Source: Paludibacter sp.
GTDB taxonomy: Bacteria > Bacteroidota > Bacteroidia > Bacteroidales > Paludibacteraceae
Direction of reading: 5' to 3'
NCBI GenBank assembly: GCA_028710895.1
Contig: JAQTTH010000015.1
Span: 1-64,000, forward strand
DNA length: 64,000 nucleotides
In this document: positions 34,066-42,676 of the stretch, one piece after another
Numbering within the stretch: the stretch's first letter is position 1
How the letters are laid out: every line of letters begins with the position of its first letter
Program-made: the position numbers and the translations under genes
The notes under the pieces: generated by a model
Seen by the model: the letters and a program-made list of their open reading frames with translations, nothing else
Databases searched by the model: none
Told to the model about the DNA's origin: nothing

Positions 34066-34493
34066 CTAAAGATAAAATAAAAATTTTCCTGGTGGATGAC
34101 GATGCAGTGTTTCTGAAATCGTTGGAAATTGATTTTCTGGGAAGTGCTGATTTCATTATCGAAACCTATGCTACAGGCGAACTGTGTATGGAACATTTAT
34201 CCCGCAACCCGGATGTAATTGTATTGGATTATCAACTGGATGGGATTGATAAAACCGCTATGAACGGTATTAAGACCCTGGATCAGATAAAAGCCTTCAA
34301 TCCCGACATACCGGTAGTGATGCTTTCGTCGCAGGATAAAATTGAAGTGGCCATTGACTGCATGCATCACAAGGCTTTCGATTATGTTGTAAAAAGCGAA
34401 ACGGCATTTATGCGCCTGCAAAAGATTATCACAACCATTTTTACGTATAAAAAATTGGAAAAAGAGTTGAAGTGGTATATGGAGAGAATGTAA
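34062..34493 (+). CDS. Stand-alone response regulator receiver
   Basis: A 143-residue single receiver domain with acidic pocket VDDD (11-14), phospho-acceptor Asp56 in VIVLDYQLDG, Ser/Thr in VVMLSSQDK and conserved Lys in DYVVKSE (~105). The last ~20 residues are a short helix with no output domain. It overlaps the hybrid kinase gene by four bases and is therefore its likely relay partner, receiving phosphate from the Hpt domain. How the signal then reaches DNA is not evident; interaction with the co-transcribed AraC protein is one possibility. A terminator follows. Confidence 0.9.
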   Translation: MTKDKIKIFLVDDDAVFLKSLEIDFLGSADFIIETYATGELCMEHLSRNPDVIVLDYQLDGIDKTAMNGIKTLDQIKAFNPDIPVVMLSSQDKIEVAIDCMHHKAFDYVVKSETAFMRLQKIITTIFTYKKLEKELKWYMERM

Positions 34494-34520
34494 AGGAGGA
34501 TTTAATTCACTTACAATTGA

Positions 34521-34555
34521 GTGCGTAGTTTGTTAGTTTCTGACGAGTTACGCAC
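34521..34555 (+). terminator. Rho-independent terminator of the araC-kinase operon
   Basis: GTGCGTA pairs with TACGCAC, followed by TTTTT. It closes the araC-kinase-receiver operon. Confidence 0.8.
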
Positions 34556-34575
34556 TTTTTATTACCCTGGAATAC

Positions 34576-34640
34576 GTGTGAATCCTGCAACTTAATCCCA
34601 AAGTTATGCAACTATTAACAAGGAGGAACACATATCTTTA
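34576..34640 (+). promoter_or_regulatory. Shared operator and -7 box (site 11, small membrane protein)
   Basis: GTGTGAATCCTGCAAC is followed by AAGTTATGCAAC. The cores lie at 34586 and 34607 (21 bp), with TTTA at 34637-34640 after 24 bp (ATATCTTTA). Both halves carry TGCAAC. Confidence 0.8.
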
Positions 34641-34679
34641 CTTCGTGATAATAAAGTCACAAAACTAAATTAAATTATT

Positions 34680-34865
34680 ATGTCACTACTATCTGTTTTA
34701 CTCATCATTATTTTTGTGGGAGTTCTGCTTTGGGCTATCAATACATATATCCCAATGGATCGTAAAATCAAGAATATACTGAATATTGTGGTTGTTTTTG
34801 TTGTCATTATCTGGTTGCTTAAGGTATTCGGGGTTTGGGGATACATGATGTCTGTTACAGTATAA
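34680..34865 (+). CDS. Small two-helix membrane protein (Thivi_2564-like)
   Basis: A 61-residue protein with helices at ~3-22 and ~33-55. The linker ININTYIPMDRKIK-like stretch (actual WAINTYIPMDRKIKNILN) is typical of the small family annotated as Thivi_2564 membrane proteins, widespread and uncharacterised. It stands alone between operator site 11 and a strong terminator, indicating a dedicated transcript. Confidence 0.78.
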   Translation: MSLLSVLLIIIFVGVLLWAINTYIPMDRKIKNILNIVVVFVVIIWLLKVFGVWGYMMSVTV

Positions 34866-34891
34866 ACCCGGGACAATACCTTATTTTGACT

Positions 34892-34939
34892 AAAAAAGTG
34901 CATAACTTGTCGGTTTCCGACATGCTATGCACTTTTTTG
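34892..34939 (+). terminator. Rho-independent terminator
   Basis: AAAAAAGTGCATA pairs with TATGCACTTTTTT, with an inner TGTCGG/CCGACA stem in the loop. It is probably active in both directions. Confidence 0.88.
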
Positions 34940-34988
34940 TATGGTTCAAAATGATGGATAAATCAAGCTGCAGTCCTTCAATGAATAG

Positions 34989-35054
34989 GTGTGAATGATG
35001 TAAGTCAAATCTAAAATTATGTAATATAAACGAGTTTCAAACTCCTCATCTTTG
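34989..35054 (+). promoter_or_regulatory. Shared operator and -7 box (site 12, OmpA/TSP3)
   Basis: GTGTGAATGATGTAAG is followed by AAATTATGTAAT. The cores lie at 34999 and 35020 (21 bp), with TTTG at 35051-35054 after 25 bp. Confidence 0.82.
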
Positions 35055-35089
35055 CTGCGTGGAAATAACTTCACATTAAAAACAGTATT

Positions 35090-36760
35090 ATGAAAACCAG
35101 AAACTTACTCTTAATGGCATTTTTTCTTGCCACTCAGTTTACACAAGCCCAGACAGCAGACCACAAGTTTGCCATTGGGTTGAACGTTATCAGAAATGAA
35201 TACAATGGAGATTATGGAAATGGAATCTTCAATTTTAATCAGAAAATGTATGCCGGAGTTGGTTTGTCGACTTCTCTTTATTTATCTCCGTCATTTAATG
35301 TTGGCCTACAGGGTTCTTCCGGTCTTTACGGATATAGAGAAACATCGGCAGACCGGTTTGTAGGACGAAAGGCGGAACTGTCTTTATTCACCCATTATAA
35401 GTTTAACAATGGATATATAATTAGTGAAACATCTAACTTTTCTCCATTCCTGTCCCTGGGTGTTGGCGCTGCTTATTATTCGTTGAGTAATGATGCAAAA
35501 CCATATCCAACGATCATTACCAACGGAGTTGATTTAATTATTCCATTTGGCGTAGGATTGAAATACCATATAACCAAACGATTTGCCATTCAATATCAAT
35601 ACCTGTACAATCTGACAAGTGGTGATAATCATGATCAGAACAGAGGTGCAAACTATTTTGGATCGGCTGCTCACCCTTACAGCAAGCCCAGTAATGATGC
35701 TTATGGTCAACACGTATTCAGTCTTGTATTTAATTTTGGTAAGCTGAAAGACACCGACAAAGATGGTGTTTCCGATAAATACGATAAATGTATTGATACT
35801 CCTTTGCAGGTTAAAGTAGATGAATTCGGTTGCCCTGTTGATACAGATGGCGATGGTGTGGCTGATTATTTAGACCAATGCGCCAATACACTTCCGAATG
35901 TAAAAGTAGACGCTGTAGGTTGCCCGCTCGATTCTGATGGAGATGGAGTACCCGATTACCTGGATAAATGTCCGAACACCCCTGCAGGAATCAAGGTAGA
36001 TGTCTACGGATGTAGCATCGATAAAGATGGCGATGGTGTGGCTGATGAGTTTGATAAATGTCCCGATACTCCTGTAGCAGCTTACGGAAAAGTGGATGCA
36101 AATGGTTGCCCGTTGGATACAGATGGAGATGGTGTTCCCGATTATTTAGACAAATGCCCGAATACTCCTGCAGCCGCTTTTGGAAAGATAGATGCAAACG
36201 GTTGTCCGTTGGATACAGATGGAGATGGTGTTCCCGATTATCTGGATAAATGCCCCAATACACCTGCTGCATCTTTTGGAAAGGTAGATATGAATGGTTG
36301 CCCGACCGATACGGATGGTGATGGAATTGCCGATTACCTGGATAATTGCCCTAAAATAGCCGGTACAGTAGCCAATCATGGTTGCCCGGAAGTAAAGAAA
36401 GAAGTAAAGACCCTATTTGAAAAAGCGTTACAGGGAATTCAATTCCAAACTGGAAAAGCAGATATTAAGCCTGTTTCGTTCCCATTGTTGAATCAGATTG
36501 CCAATATCCTTATTCTGAATCCGACTTACCTGATAGAAGTACAAGGCCATACCGATAATGTAGGAGCCGATGAATATAACATGGAATTGTCGCGCAATCG
36601 CGCTGCAGCAGTTCGCGATTATTTAGTCAGTAAAGGTGTAGATGCTGCCAGTATCACTTCTGAAGGATACGGCGAGACCAAACCGGTTGCCGATAATAAC
36701 ACCAAAGCAGGTAAGACATTAAATAGACGTGTGGAATTTGTTGTTACTTTTGAAAAGTAA
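35090..36760 (+). CDS. OmpA-family protein with thrombospondin type 3 repeats
   Basis: A 556-residue outer-membrane protein. A signal peptide (~1-20, ending TQAQ) is followed by an eight-strand-type beta barrel (~25-220). Next come about eight calcium-binding thrombospondin type 3 repeats (~222-425, D-x-D-G-D-G-V-x-D-x-x-D-x-C-P-x-T-P pattern with recurring NGCPLDTDGDGVPDYLDKCP). The C-terminal OmpA domain (~440-556) has the peptidoglycan-binding core EVQGHTDNVGADEYNMELSR and NRRVEFVV. It should anchor the outer membrane to the cell wall with a Ca-rigid linker. The internal DNA repeats are nearly identical, indicating recent unit duplication. It is monocistronic, bounded by site 12 and a terminator. 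Confidence 0.93.
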   Translation: MKTRNLLLMAFFLATQFTQAQTADHKFAIGLNVIRNEYNGDYGNGIFNFNQKMYAGVGLSTSLYLSPSFNVGLQGSSGLYGYRETSADRFVGRKAELSLFTHYKFNNGYIISETSNFSPFLSLGVGAAYYSLSNDAKPYPTIITNGVDLIIPFGVGLKYHITKRFAIQYQYLYNLTSGDNHDQNRGANYFGSAAHPYSKPSNDAYGQHVFSLVFNFGKLKDTDKDGVSDKYDKCIDTPLQVKVDEFGCPVDTDGDGVADYLDQCANTLPNVKVDAVGCPLDSDGDGVPDYLDKCPNTPAGIKVDVYGCSIDKDGDGVADEFDKCPDTPVAAYGKVDANGCPLDTDGDGVPDYLDKCPNTPAAAFGKIDANGCPLDTDGDGVPDYLDKCPNTPAASFGKVDMNGCPTDTDGDGIADYLDNCPKIAGTVANHGCPEVKKEVKTLFEKALQGIQFQTGKADIKPVSFPLLNQIANILILNPTYLIEVQGHTDNVGADEYNMELSRNRAAAVRDYLVSKGVDAASITSEGYGETKPVADNNTKAGKTLNRRVEFVVTFEK

Positions 36761-36783
36761 AATACGTTGGTATAAACTATAAT

Positions 36784-36820
36784 AAAGGAAGCTATCCCTG
36801 GGTGAGACAGCTTCCTTTTT
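36784..36820 (+). terminator. Rho-independent terminator
   Basis: AAAGGAAGCT pairs with AGCTTCCTTTTT, with the loop ATCCCTGGGTGAGAC. A strong stem with a T-run. Confidence 0.88.
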
Positions 36821-36868
36821 AGTTGAGATATACTTCTAATGTAAAACATCGTCAATTAAAATGTCCGT

Positions 36869-36934
36869 GTGTGAATCATGTAACTCTTTGCGAGAATTGT
36901 GTAACGCTTTCGTAGGTCAATATGCTCACCTTTG
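36869..36934 (+). promoter_or_regulatory. Shared operator and -7 box (site 13, Ig-like/DUF3494)
   Basis: GTGTGAATCATGTAAC is followed by GAATTGTGTAAC. The cores lie at 36879 and 36900 (21 bp), with TTTG at 36931-36934 after 25 bp. Both halves match the consensus (G/A)AATnnTGTAAC perfectly. Confidence 0.88.
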
Positions 36935-36970
36935 CTACGTGGAAATTCATTCACAAATAAATTCAAAAAT

Positions 36971-39022
36971 ATGAAAAAGAATAAGCTACTTACAACCTTA
37001 GCAATCCTATCGATTGCATTGTTTGCAGGGTGCAGAAACGACGATTACGTCGCTATTGATGGAGGACCTTGTCCGATTGTGGTTTCCACTACCCCGGTAA
37101 GTGGCGCAACATTGGTTGGTCGTAGTAAAGTCACTTCCGAAACCGCCAGCGCACAAGCGATAAGGACTAAACTGGTTACTGCCAAGTTCAATAAGAAGAT
37201 GGATTCGAAAACGATTACATCCTCTTCATTTACCGTAACAGGAACAACTGCTATCGCAGGAACTGTTACCTACAGCGATGCAGATTCAACAGCCACTTTT
37301 ACTGCTGCTGATAAACTACCCGACAATACCACTTTTACAGCCCGTGTTACAACTAGCGTGAAAGATCCTATCGGAAATGCTTTGCAGCAGGATTATGTAT
37401 GGGTCTTTAGTACAGGTACAACTATTTTGCCGGTGGTAATTGCCACCAGTCCTATCAACCTGGCTACGGGTGTTGCATTGAATAAAGTTGTTACAGCTAC
37501 ATTTAGTGTAGCAATGGATCAGTCGACAATTACCGGCTCGACCTTTACGCTTACCAAAGCAGGTGTAGCCGTTGCAGGTTCGGTTTCTACTACAGGAGCT
37601 GTATCTTCATTTACACCTACATTGGCACTTAGCCCGTTGACTGTGTATACAGCTAAAATGACTATGGCAGCTAAAAACATGGATGGTAGTGCTATCGCAA
37701 AAGATACAACGTGGACATTTACAACAGCCGACGTGGTTCCGAAAGTGATTACAACCGACCCAACTAAAGCGGCTACACTTGTACCCTTGAACAAAACTGT
37801 TTCGGCTATCTTTAGTGTGGCTATGAATGCTTCCACCATTACAACTTCTACGTTTACGTTGAAAAACGGTGCTGTAAGTGTTGTTGGTGTAGTTGCATAC
37901 GCAGGCACAACTGCTACGTTTAATCCAAACAACGATTTGTTGTCGAACACAGTTTATACAGCTACTGTAAAGGCCGGAGTTAAGAATACAAATGGAACAG
38001 CTTTGGCAAAAGATACTGTGTGGACGTTTACAACGGCTACCGTATTAGCACCAACCATTCTGTTTACCGATCCGGTAGATCAGGATCAGAGTGTAACGCT
38101 TAGTCAGAATGTCTCAGCAACCTTTAGCGAAGCCATGAATAATACTACCATTACAACATCCACCTTCACCATTATGGAAGGGTTGAATCCGGTTTTGGGA
38201 GTTATAAGTTTCTCGGGCAATACAGCCAGCTTTAATCCAAACAGCGACTTTGTTGCAGGTAAAACATACACTGCCAAAGTAACTAATGCTGTAAAGAATG
38301 CAGGTGGAACCAATATGCTAAACGATTATGTATGGTCATTCACAATCCCAACTACAGTGGTAGCACCGTTTGTTGATCTTGGATTTGCCGCCCGTTTTGG
38401 AATTCTTGCAGGTGTAGGTGTTAGCAACGCTGCAGGTGCATCGGTAATCAATAACTTAGACGTAGGTATTTATCCGGGAGCACGTTCTTCTATTACAGGA
38501 TTCCCTCCTGCAACTATTGTAAATGGTAATTCGTATGCTGCCGACGATGGTGGTGCAACAAATGCCATGTTGAATCAGGCCAAGTTAGATTTAGTTGCTG
38601 CATACCTCTTTGTTGAAGGAGCAACTTCTCCGGCACCGGCTACCGTTTCGGGCGATCAGGGTGGTAAAACACTGGCACCGGGTATCTACAAATCAACATC
38701 AACGCTTTTAATACAGAATGGTGATTTGACATTGGATGCGCAGGGTAACCCCAATGCAGTATTTGTTTTCCAGGTAGCATCAGCCTTTACCACAGTAGGT
38801 GGAGCCGGTGGTAGTATTATCCTTAGTGGTGGTGCTCAGGCCAAAAATATCTACTGGCAAACCGGCAGTTCAGCCACAATAGGAACCTACACAAACTTCT
38901 ATGGTAATGTATTGGCATTGCAGTCAATCACAATGGGAGCTTATGCAAATGCAGTGGGTAGAATGCTTGCTCAGAATGGTTCAGTTGTCATGACAAGTAC
39001 CAATACAATATCAAAACCATAA
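36971..39022 (+). CDS. Lipoprotein with Ig-like domains and C-terminal DUF3494
   Basis: The 683-residue lipoprotein (lipobox Cys21, ALFAGC) has four bacterial Ig-like (SbsA/Big_5) domains in tandem (~35-455). Each carries the pattern P-x-x-A-x-x-V-x-L-x-x-x-V-x-A-x-F-S-x-A-M and ends in WTFTT- or WVFST-like strands. A DUF3494 domain (~465-683) follows, with FGILAGVGVSNAAG, LAPGIYKSTSTLLIQNGDLT, NAVFVFQVASAFTT and NIYWQTGSSATIGT. It is predicted to be lipid-anchored with a stalk that exposes the DUF3494 tip at the cell surface. ATG 36971 is chosen, since the longer frame starts inside the -7 box. An OmpA-like gene follows after 12 bp in the same operon. Confidence 0.9.
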   Translation: MKKNKLLTTLAILSIALFAGCRNDDYVAIDGGPCPIVVSTTPVSGATLVGRSKVTSETASAQAIRTKLVTAKFNKKMDSKTITSSSFTVTGTTAIAGTVTYSDADSTATFTAADKLPDNTTFTARVTTSVKDPIGNALQQDYVWVFSTGTTILPVVIATSPINLATGVALNKVVTATFSVAMDQSTITGSTFTLTKAGVAVAGSVSTTGAVSSFTPTLALSPLTVYTAKMTMAAKNMDGSAIAKDTTWTFTTADVVPKVITTDPTKAATLVPLNKTVSAIFSVAMNASTITTSTFTLKNGAVSVVGVVAYAGTTATFNPNNDLLSNTVYTATVKAGVKNTNGTALAKDTVWTFTTATVLAPTILFTDPVDQDQSVTLSQNVSATFSEAMNNTTITTSTFTIMEGLNPVLGVISFSGNTASFNPNSDFVAGKTYTAKVTNAVKNAGGTNMLNDYVWSFTIPTTVVAPFVDLGFAARFGILAGVGVSNAAGASVINNLDVGIYPGARSSITGFPPATIVNGNSYAADDGGATNAMLNQAKLDLVAAYLFVEGATSPAPATVSGDQGGKTLAPGIYKSTSTLLIQNGDLTLDAQGNPNAVFVFQVASAFTTVGGAGGSIILSGGAQAKNIYWQTGSSATIGTYTNFYGNVLALQSITMGAYANAVGRMLAQNGSVVMTSTNTISKP

Positions 39023-39034
39023 TAAATTATAAAT

Positions 39035-41089
39035 ATGAAAACAAATAATATGTATAAAAAGGAATCGCGCTCGGCGCGGTTCCCTTATGCCCGGAGCATA
39101 AAAAGTGCTGTGTTGCTTGCTTTAATCCTCATTGGTTTTCAACCATCTGTTCAGGCGCAAGACTCTATTCAGTACACAAGACCTTCGTGGTACTTTGGTG
39201 CGGCTGCCGGTGCAAATATCAATTTCTACCGTGGTTCTACCCAGCAGTTGAATGCTGCACTTACAGTACCCACCACCTTTCACGATGGTATGGGAGTTGG
39301 TTTGTTTGTAGCACCGCTTATCGAATACCGCCCTGCTACCTCCCGTTGGGGAGCTATGCTTCAGGTTGGTTACGATAGCCGTAGTGGCGCATTTAAAAGG
39401 GTTATAACACCCTGTAATTGCCCGGCCGATTTAACTACCGACTTAGCTTACGTTACGGTTGAACCAAGTCTGCGTTTTGAGCCTTTTAAATCGAGTTTGT
39501 ATTTGTATGCAGGTCCTCGTTTGGCTTTCAACACATCCAAATCGTTTAGCTATCAGTTGGGAATCAATCCGAATATTCCGGGACAATTGCCTACCGATCC
39601 TGTAAACGGCGATTTCAGTAGTATCCGTCCGAATGTGCTTTCGATGGAAGTAGGTGCCGGTTTTGATATTCCGCTTTCGTCGCAACAACACAAAACACAA
39701 TTTGTATTATCACCTTTTGTTTCTTTTCATCCGTACTTCGGACAAGATCCACGTACAATTGAAACATGGAATGTTACAACCCTTCGGGTAGGTGCAGCTT
39801 TGAAACTGGGAGTTGGTCATAAAATCGACAAAACAGTAAAAGAAGATACATTTGTGCCGGTAGCAGTTGCAGTTGTTGCAGATCCTGAAGTTACATTTAC
39901 AATCAATTCGCCTAAAAATGTAGTGGCCGATCGTAGAGTAAACGAAACTTTCCCAATTCGTAACTATGTGTTCTTCGATGCCGGATCCGATAAAATACCT
40001 TCCCGCTACGTGTTACTACGCAGAGATCAGGTGAAAGATTTCAAAGAAGATCAACTGGAAGTATTCACACCGAAAGAATTGTCTGGTCGTTCCGATCGTC
40101 AAATGACAGCCTATTATAATATACTGAATATCTTAGGCGATCGTATGCAAAAACATCCTTCTACACGTGTAATACTTACGGGTTCGTCGATGCAGGGTGA
40201 AGCAGATGGAATGGCAATGGCTGTGAATGTAAAGGCATATCTTGTTGATGTGTTTGGAATTAATCCGGTACGGATCAAAACAGAAGGTCGGGTTAAACCG
40301 GTGCTTGCATCCGAACAAAACGGAGGTACCAAAGAACTTGAATTGCTTCGCCAGGGCGACCGCAGGGTTACCATCTCGAGCGATTCACCCGAGTTGATTA
40401 TGGAATTCCGCAGTGGACCCGATGCTCCGTTGAAACCGGTAGCAATAACAGTTGTACAAACTGCTCCGCTTGATAGTTACGTAACATTTAATGTAGACAA
40501 AGGCAACAAAGCTTTCACATCATGGTCGTTGGTAGTAACCGACGAAGCAGGTAATGTACAAAACTATGGTCCTTATACAGGCGATAAAGTAAGTATTCCG
40601 GGCCGCGATTTGCTGGGCAACCGTCCCGAAGGCAACTTCAAAGTAAAAATGATAGGTCAGGGTAGAAACGGCAATACAGTAACAAAGGAAAGTAATGTGC
40701 ACATTGTACTTTGGAAAGCACCCGAAAATGAAGAAGGTATGCGATTCAGCATTCTGTACGATTTCAATAATTCGGCTGCCAATAATCAATACCGCGATTA
40801 TTTGACTAAGGTTGTAAACCCTAAAATCCCTGCCAACGCCATCGTTATTATTCACGGACACTCGGATGTTATCGGAGATCCTGATTATAACCAACGTTTA
40901 TCGGTAGCTCGTGCCAACAATGTAAGAGATATCATGCAAAATGGATTGAAGCAGTCGGGTAGAAACGATGTCACCTTCGAAGTATACGGATTTGGCGAAG
41001 ATGCCAAAATGATGCCGTATGCCAACAAATATCCCGAAGAACGATTCTACAACCGTACGGTTATTATCGATATAGTACCTAAAAAATAA
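39035..41089 (+). CDS. Large OmpA-family outer-membrane protein
   Basis: A 684-residue protein with a signal peptide (hydrophobic core AVLLALILIGFQ, cleavage near VQAQ), a beta-barrel-like N-terminal part (~45-265), a middle periplasmic region, and a C-terminal OmpA-type domain (~580-684) with FNNSAANNQYRDYL, IHGHSDVIGDPDYNQRLSVA and NRTVIIDIVP. A second OmpA-like fold may lie at ~310-450 (YVFFDAGSDKIPSRYVLL). It is translated 12 bp after the DUF3494 lipoprotein gene, suggesting the two work together, as DUF3494 genes with partner barrels sometimes do. The N-terminal basic region (ESRSARFPYARS) is encoded by two small hairpins of an intergenic-type repeat at 39061-39101. The start could be ATG 39035 or 39050. 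Confidence 0.88.
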   Translation: MKTNNMYKKESRSARFPYARSIKSAVLLALILIGFQPSVQAQDSIQYTRPSWYFGAAAGANINFYRGSTQQLNAALTVPTTFHDGMGVGLFVAPLIEYRPATSRWGAMLQVGYDSRSGAFKRVITPCNCPADLTTDLAYVTVEPSLRFEPFKSSLYLYAGPRLAFNTSKSFSYQLGINPNIPGQLPTDPVNGDFSSIRPNVLSMEVGAGFDIPLSSQQHKTQFVLSPFVSFHPYFGQDPRTIETWNVTTLRVGAALKLGVGHKIDKTVKEDTFVPVAVAVVADPEVTFTINSPKNVVADRRVNETFPIRNYVFFDAGSDKIPSRYVLLRRDQVKDFKEDQLEVFTPKELSGRSDRQMTAYYNILNILGDRMQKHPSTRVILTGSSMQGEADGMAMAVNVKAYLVDVFGINPVRIKTEGRVKPVLASEQNGGTKELELLRQGDRRVTISSDSPELIMEFRSGPDAPLKPVAITVVQTAPLDSYVTFNVDKGNKAFTSWSLVVTDEAGNVQNYGPYTGDKVSIPGRDLLGNRPEGNFKVKMIGQGRNGNTVTKESNVHIVLWKAPENEEGMRFSILYDFNNSAANNQYRDYLTKVVNPKIPANAIVIIHGHSDVIGDPDYNQRLSVARANNVRDIMQNGLKQSGRNDVTFEVYGFGEDAKMMPYANKYPEERFYNRTVIIDIVPKK

Positions 41090-41153
41090 GTTTCGCTAGC
41101 GAAACTAAGTTTTATCTGATAAAAAACAGAGACCTCCCAGGGGGTCTCTGTTT
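41089..41153 (+). terminator. Palindrome and terminator after OmpA gene
   Basis: AGTTTCGCTAGCGAAACT at 41089-41106 is a perfect palindrome that overlaps the last base of the OmpA gene. AACAGAGACC at 41126-41135 pairs with GGTCTCTGTT at 41143-41152 and is followed by a T-rich stretch. Confidence 0.8.
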
Positions 41154-41184
41154 CTGTTTTATGCCTATAGTAAAATATCGCCTC

Positions 41185-41410
41185 TCACTCTCCCCCTCGT
41201 TTGCAACGAGGGGTTAATGGTTATTTGTTTGAAACAAAGCACTAAATCATATCAATTTCGATAATACTACTTAAATTCCATCTTGTTTTTCAACTCTATA
41301 ATTTTCTGAAGACATACTTTGTTTATCTCAGTCACTACCTGTTGCATTAAATCATTTTTGCGTTATAAACGCTCAACCATTTCCCTCGTTACTAAACGAG
41401 GGGGAGGTGG
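41185..41410. mobile_element. MITE-like element, copy 1
   Basis: This 226-bp noncoding unit is bounded by inverted ends CTCCCCCTCGTTT (left) and AAACGAGGGGGAG (right), each part of a longer imperfect palindrome with AACGAGGGG. A second copy at 41856-42082 differs at only a few positions. There is no transposase or open frame inside. The two copies lie in direct orientation on either side of the gene at 41415-41837. A clear target duplication was not found. Confidence 0.75.
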
Positions 41411-41414
41411 GGTT

Positions 41415-41837
41415 TTATTTAAGTTCAGTTAATAAAACATAGTTTTTTGTGTCAAACATAGTTTGATAAGCTGCAACAAAGAATGATTTGTTGAAATTCA
41501 ATGAAAATGTCTTAGTGCTGTCTACCGTAACATAAAAGCTTAACTCAGGACTTTTACACCAGTCAATTTGAGCTACAACTTTATGTTTGCCAGAGGGAAT
41601 CTTAAAACTTTTTGTTTCTCCATTTGCAATTTTCCCTATTTTATGCCCGTCAACAATGATTTTCACTTTTCTAAGTATACTTTGACATTGTAGTTGTCGC
41701 TTAATCGTCAAAGTAGACATGCTGTCCTTTTTTACACTCACGACAGTTAAGCTGTCTTCTGTTATTTTTCTTTCTTGTCCGAACGAAATTATAGTAGTCA
41801 AACAGAAAAGAATAATAAATAAGATTGTTTTCTTCAT
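41415..41837 (-). CDS. Exported PEGA-like protein between two MITE copies
   Basis: A 140-residue protein with a signal peptide (MKKTILFIILFCLTTIISFG, cleaved before QERK). A small beta domain (~57-110) contains KVKIIVDGHKIGKIANGETK and SFKIPSGKHKVVAQID, a pattern like PEGA domains that form short surface-binding sandwiches. Its function is unknown. The gene ends five bases from the first MITE-like element and begins about 18 bp from the second, so gene and repeats may have moved as a block or the repeats may have inserted around it. No shared operator is present. Confidence 0.7.
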   Translation of the reverse strand: MKKTILFIILFCLTTIISFGQERKITEDSLTVVSVKKDSMSTLTIKRQLQCQSILRKVKIIVDGHKIGKIANGETKSFKIPSGKHKVVAQIDWCKSPELSFYVTVDSTKTFSLNFNKSFFVAAYQTMFDTKNYVLLTELK

Positions 41838-41855
41838 GGTAAATATGTTTTTTTT

Positions 41856-42082
41856 TCACTCTCCCCCTCGTTTGAAACGAGGGGTTAATGGTTATTTGTT
41901 TGAAACAAAGCACTAAATCATATCAATTTCAATAATACTACTCAAACTCCATCTTGTTTTTCAACTCTATAATTTTCTGATGACATACTTTGTTTATCTC
42001 AGTTACTACCTGTTGCATTAAATCATTTTTGCGTTATAAACGCTCAACTATTTACCCCTCGTTTGAAACGAGGGGGAGGTGG
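41856..42082. mobile_element. MITE-like element, copy 2
   Basis: This 227-bp near-identical direct copy of the 41185-41410 element starts TCACTCTCCCCCTCGTTT and ends AAACGAGGGGGAGGTGG. Most differences between the copies are single bases scattered along the unit, so the copies are fairly recent. Confidence 0.75.
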
Positions 42083-42142
42083 AAATTCTAATTATTGTGC
42101 AAACCTAAAAGCGTGTGTTAGGCGGTCGGCTTTTTTCTCATT

Positions 42143-42676
42143 CTAGTTGTCAATTGGTTTCCATTTCCCCTTTTTGAAATATACATTGTTGAATTTCGGT
42201 GAATTAAAAACTAAATAAAAACTCCAAACACGTCTATAAGTTGTCGGATTAGTTGTCAAAATATGGTGCACTGGTTGTTCAAAATCTATTATTAGTCTTT
42301 CGGAAGAATATCCTGTCGTGGAAATTGTTCCTTTATATGTCTTAAAAAAATTTTCTTTGTCTGTCTTGTAAAAGTAAATTGAGTCGTTTTCCTTTATTTC
42401 AAATCTAAAACTGTTGTATTGCCAATCTGCTTGTCTGCCCCGAAAAAATTCTCTGTCTATAATATAATAACCATAGTAGTCTTTTTTCTTAAGTTCTTTT
42501 TTGTCTGTCAACCAATGAACTATTAATGCTAAAAACATTAGTCCAATAATTCCAAGCCATATAAAGCCAATAAACTTTCCAAATATCTTCTTTCTTGTCA
42601 ACAACCAAGTCAACAATAGTATTCCAGTCAGAGGAATAAGTAGAAAGACAAAAAATAAATTAAACCCAAATCCCAT
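42143..42676 (-). CDS. Membrane protein of unknown function, cassette-like context
   Basis: A 177-residue protein with two N-terminal transmembrane helices (~5-26 and ~33-58) and a soluble C-terminal domain of ~115 residues rich in aromatic residues (DYYGYYIIDREFFRGRQADW). No family is recognised. The gene is AT-rich. It is bracketed by inverted 7-mers: GTTAGGC at 42117-42123 (followed by GGTCGGC) beyond the stop, and GCCTAAC at 42714-42720 (preceded by GCTGCC) before the start. These resemble the core sites of integron cassettes, but no integrase is present in the window. A T-rich leader precedes the start. Confidence 0.6.
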   Translation of the reverse strand: MGFGFNLFFVFLLIPLTGILLLTWLLTRKKIFGKFIGFIWLGIIGLMFLALIVHWLTDKKELKKKDYYGYYIIDREFFRGRQADWQYNSFRFEIKENDSIYFYKTDKENFFKTYKGTISTTGYSSERLIIDFEQPVHHILTTNPTTYRRVWSFYLVFNSPKFNNVYFKKGKWKPIDN

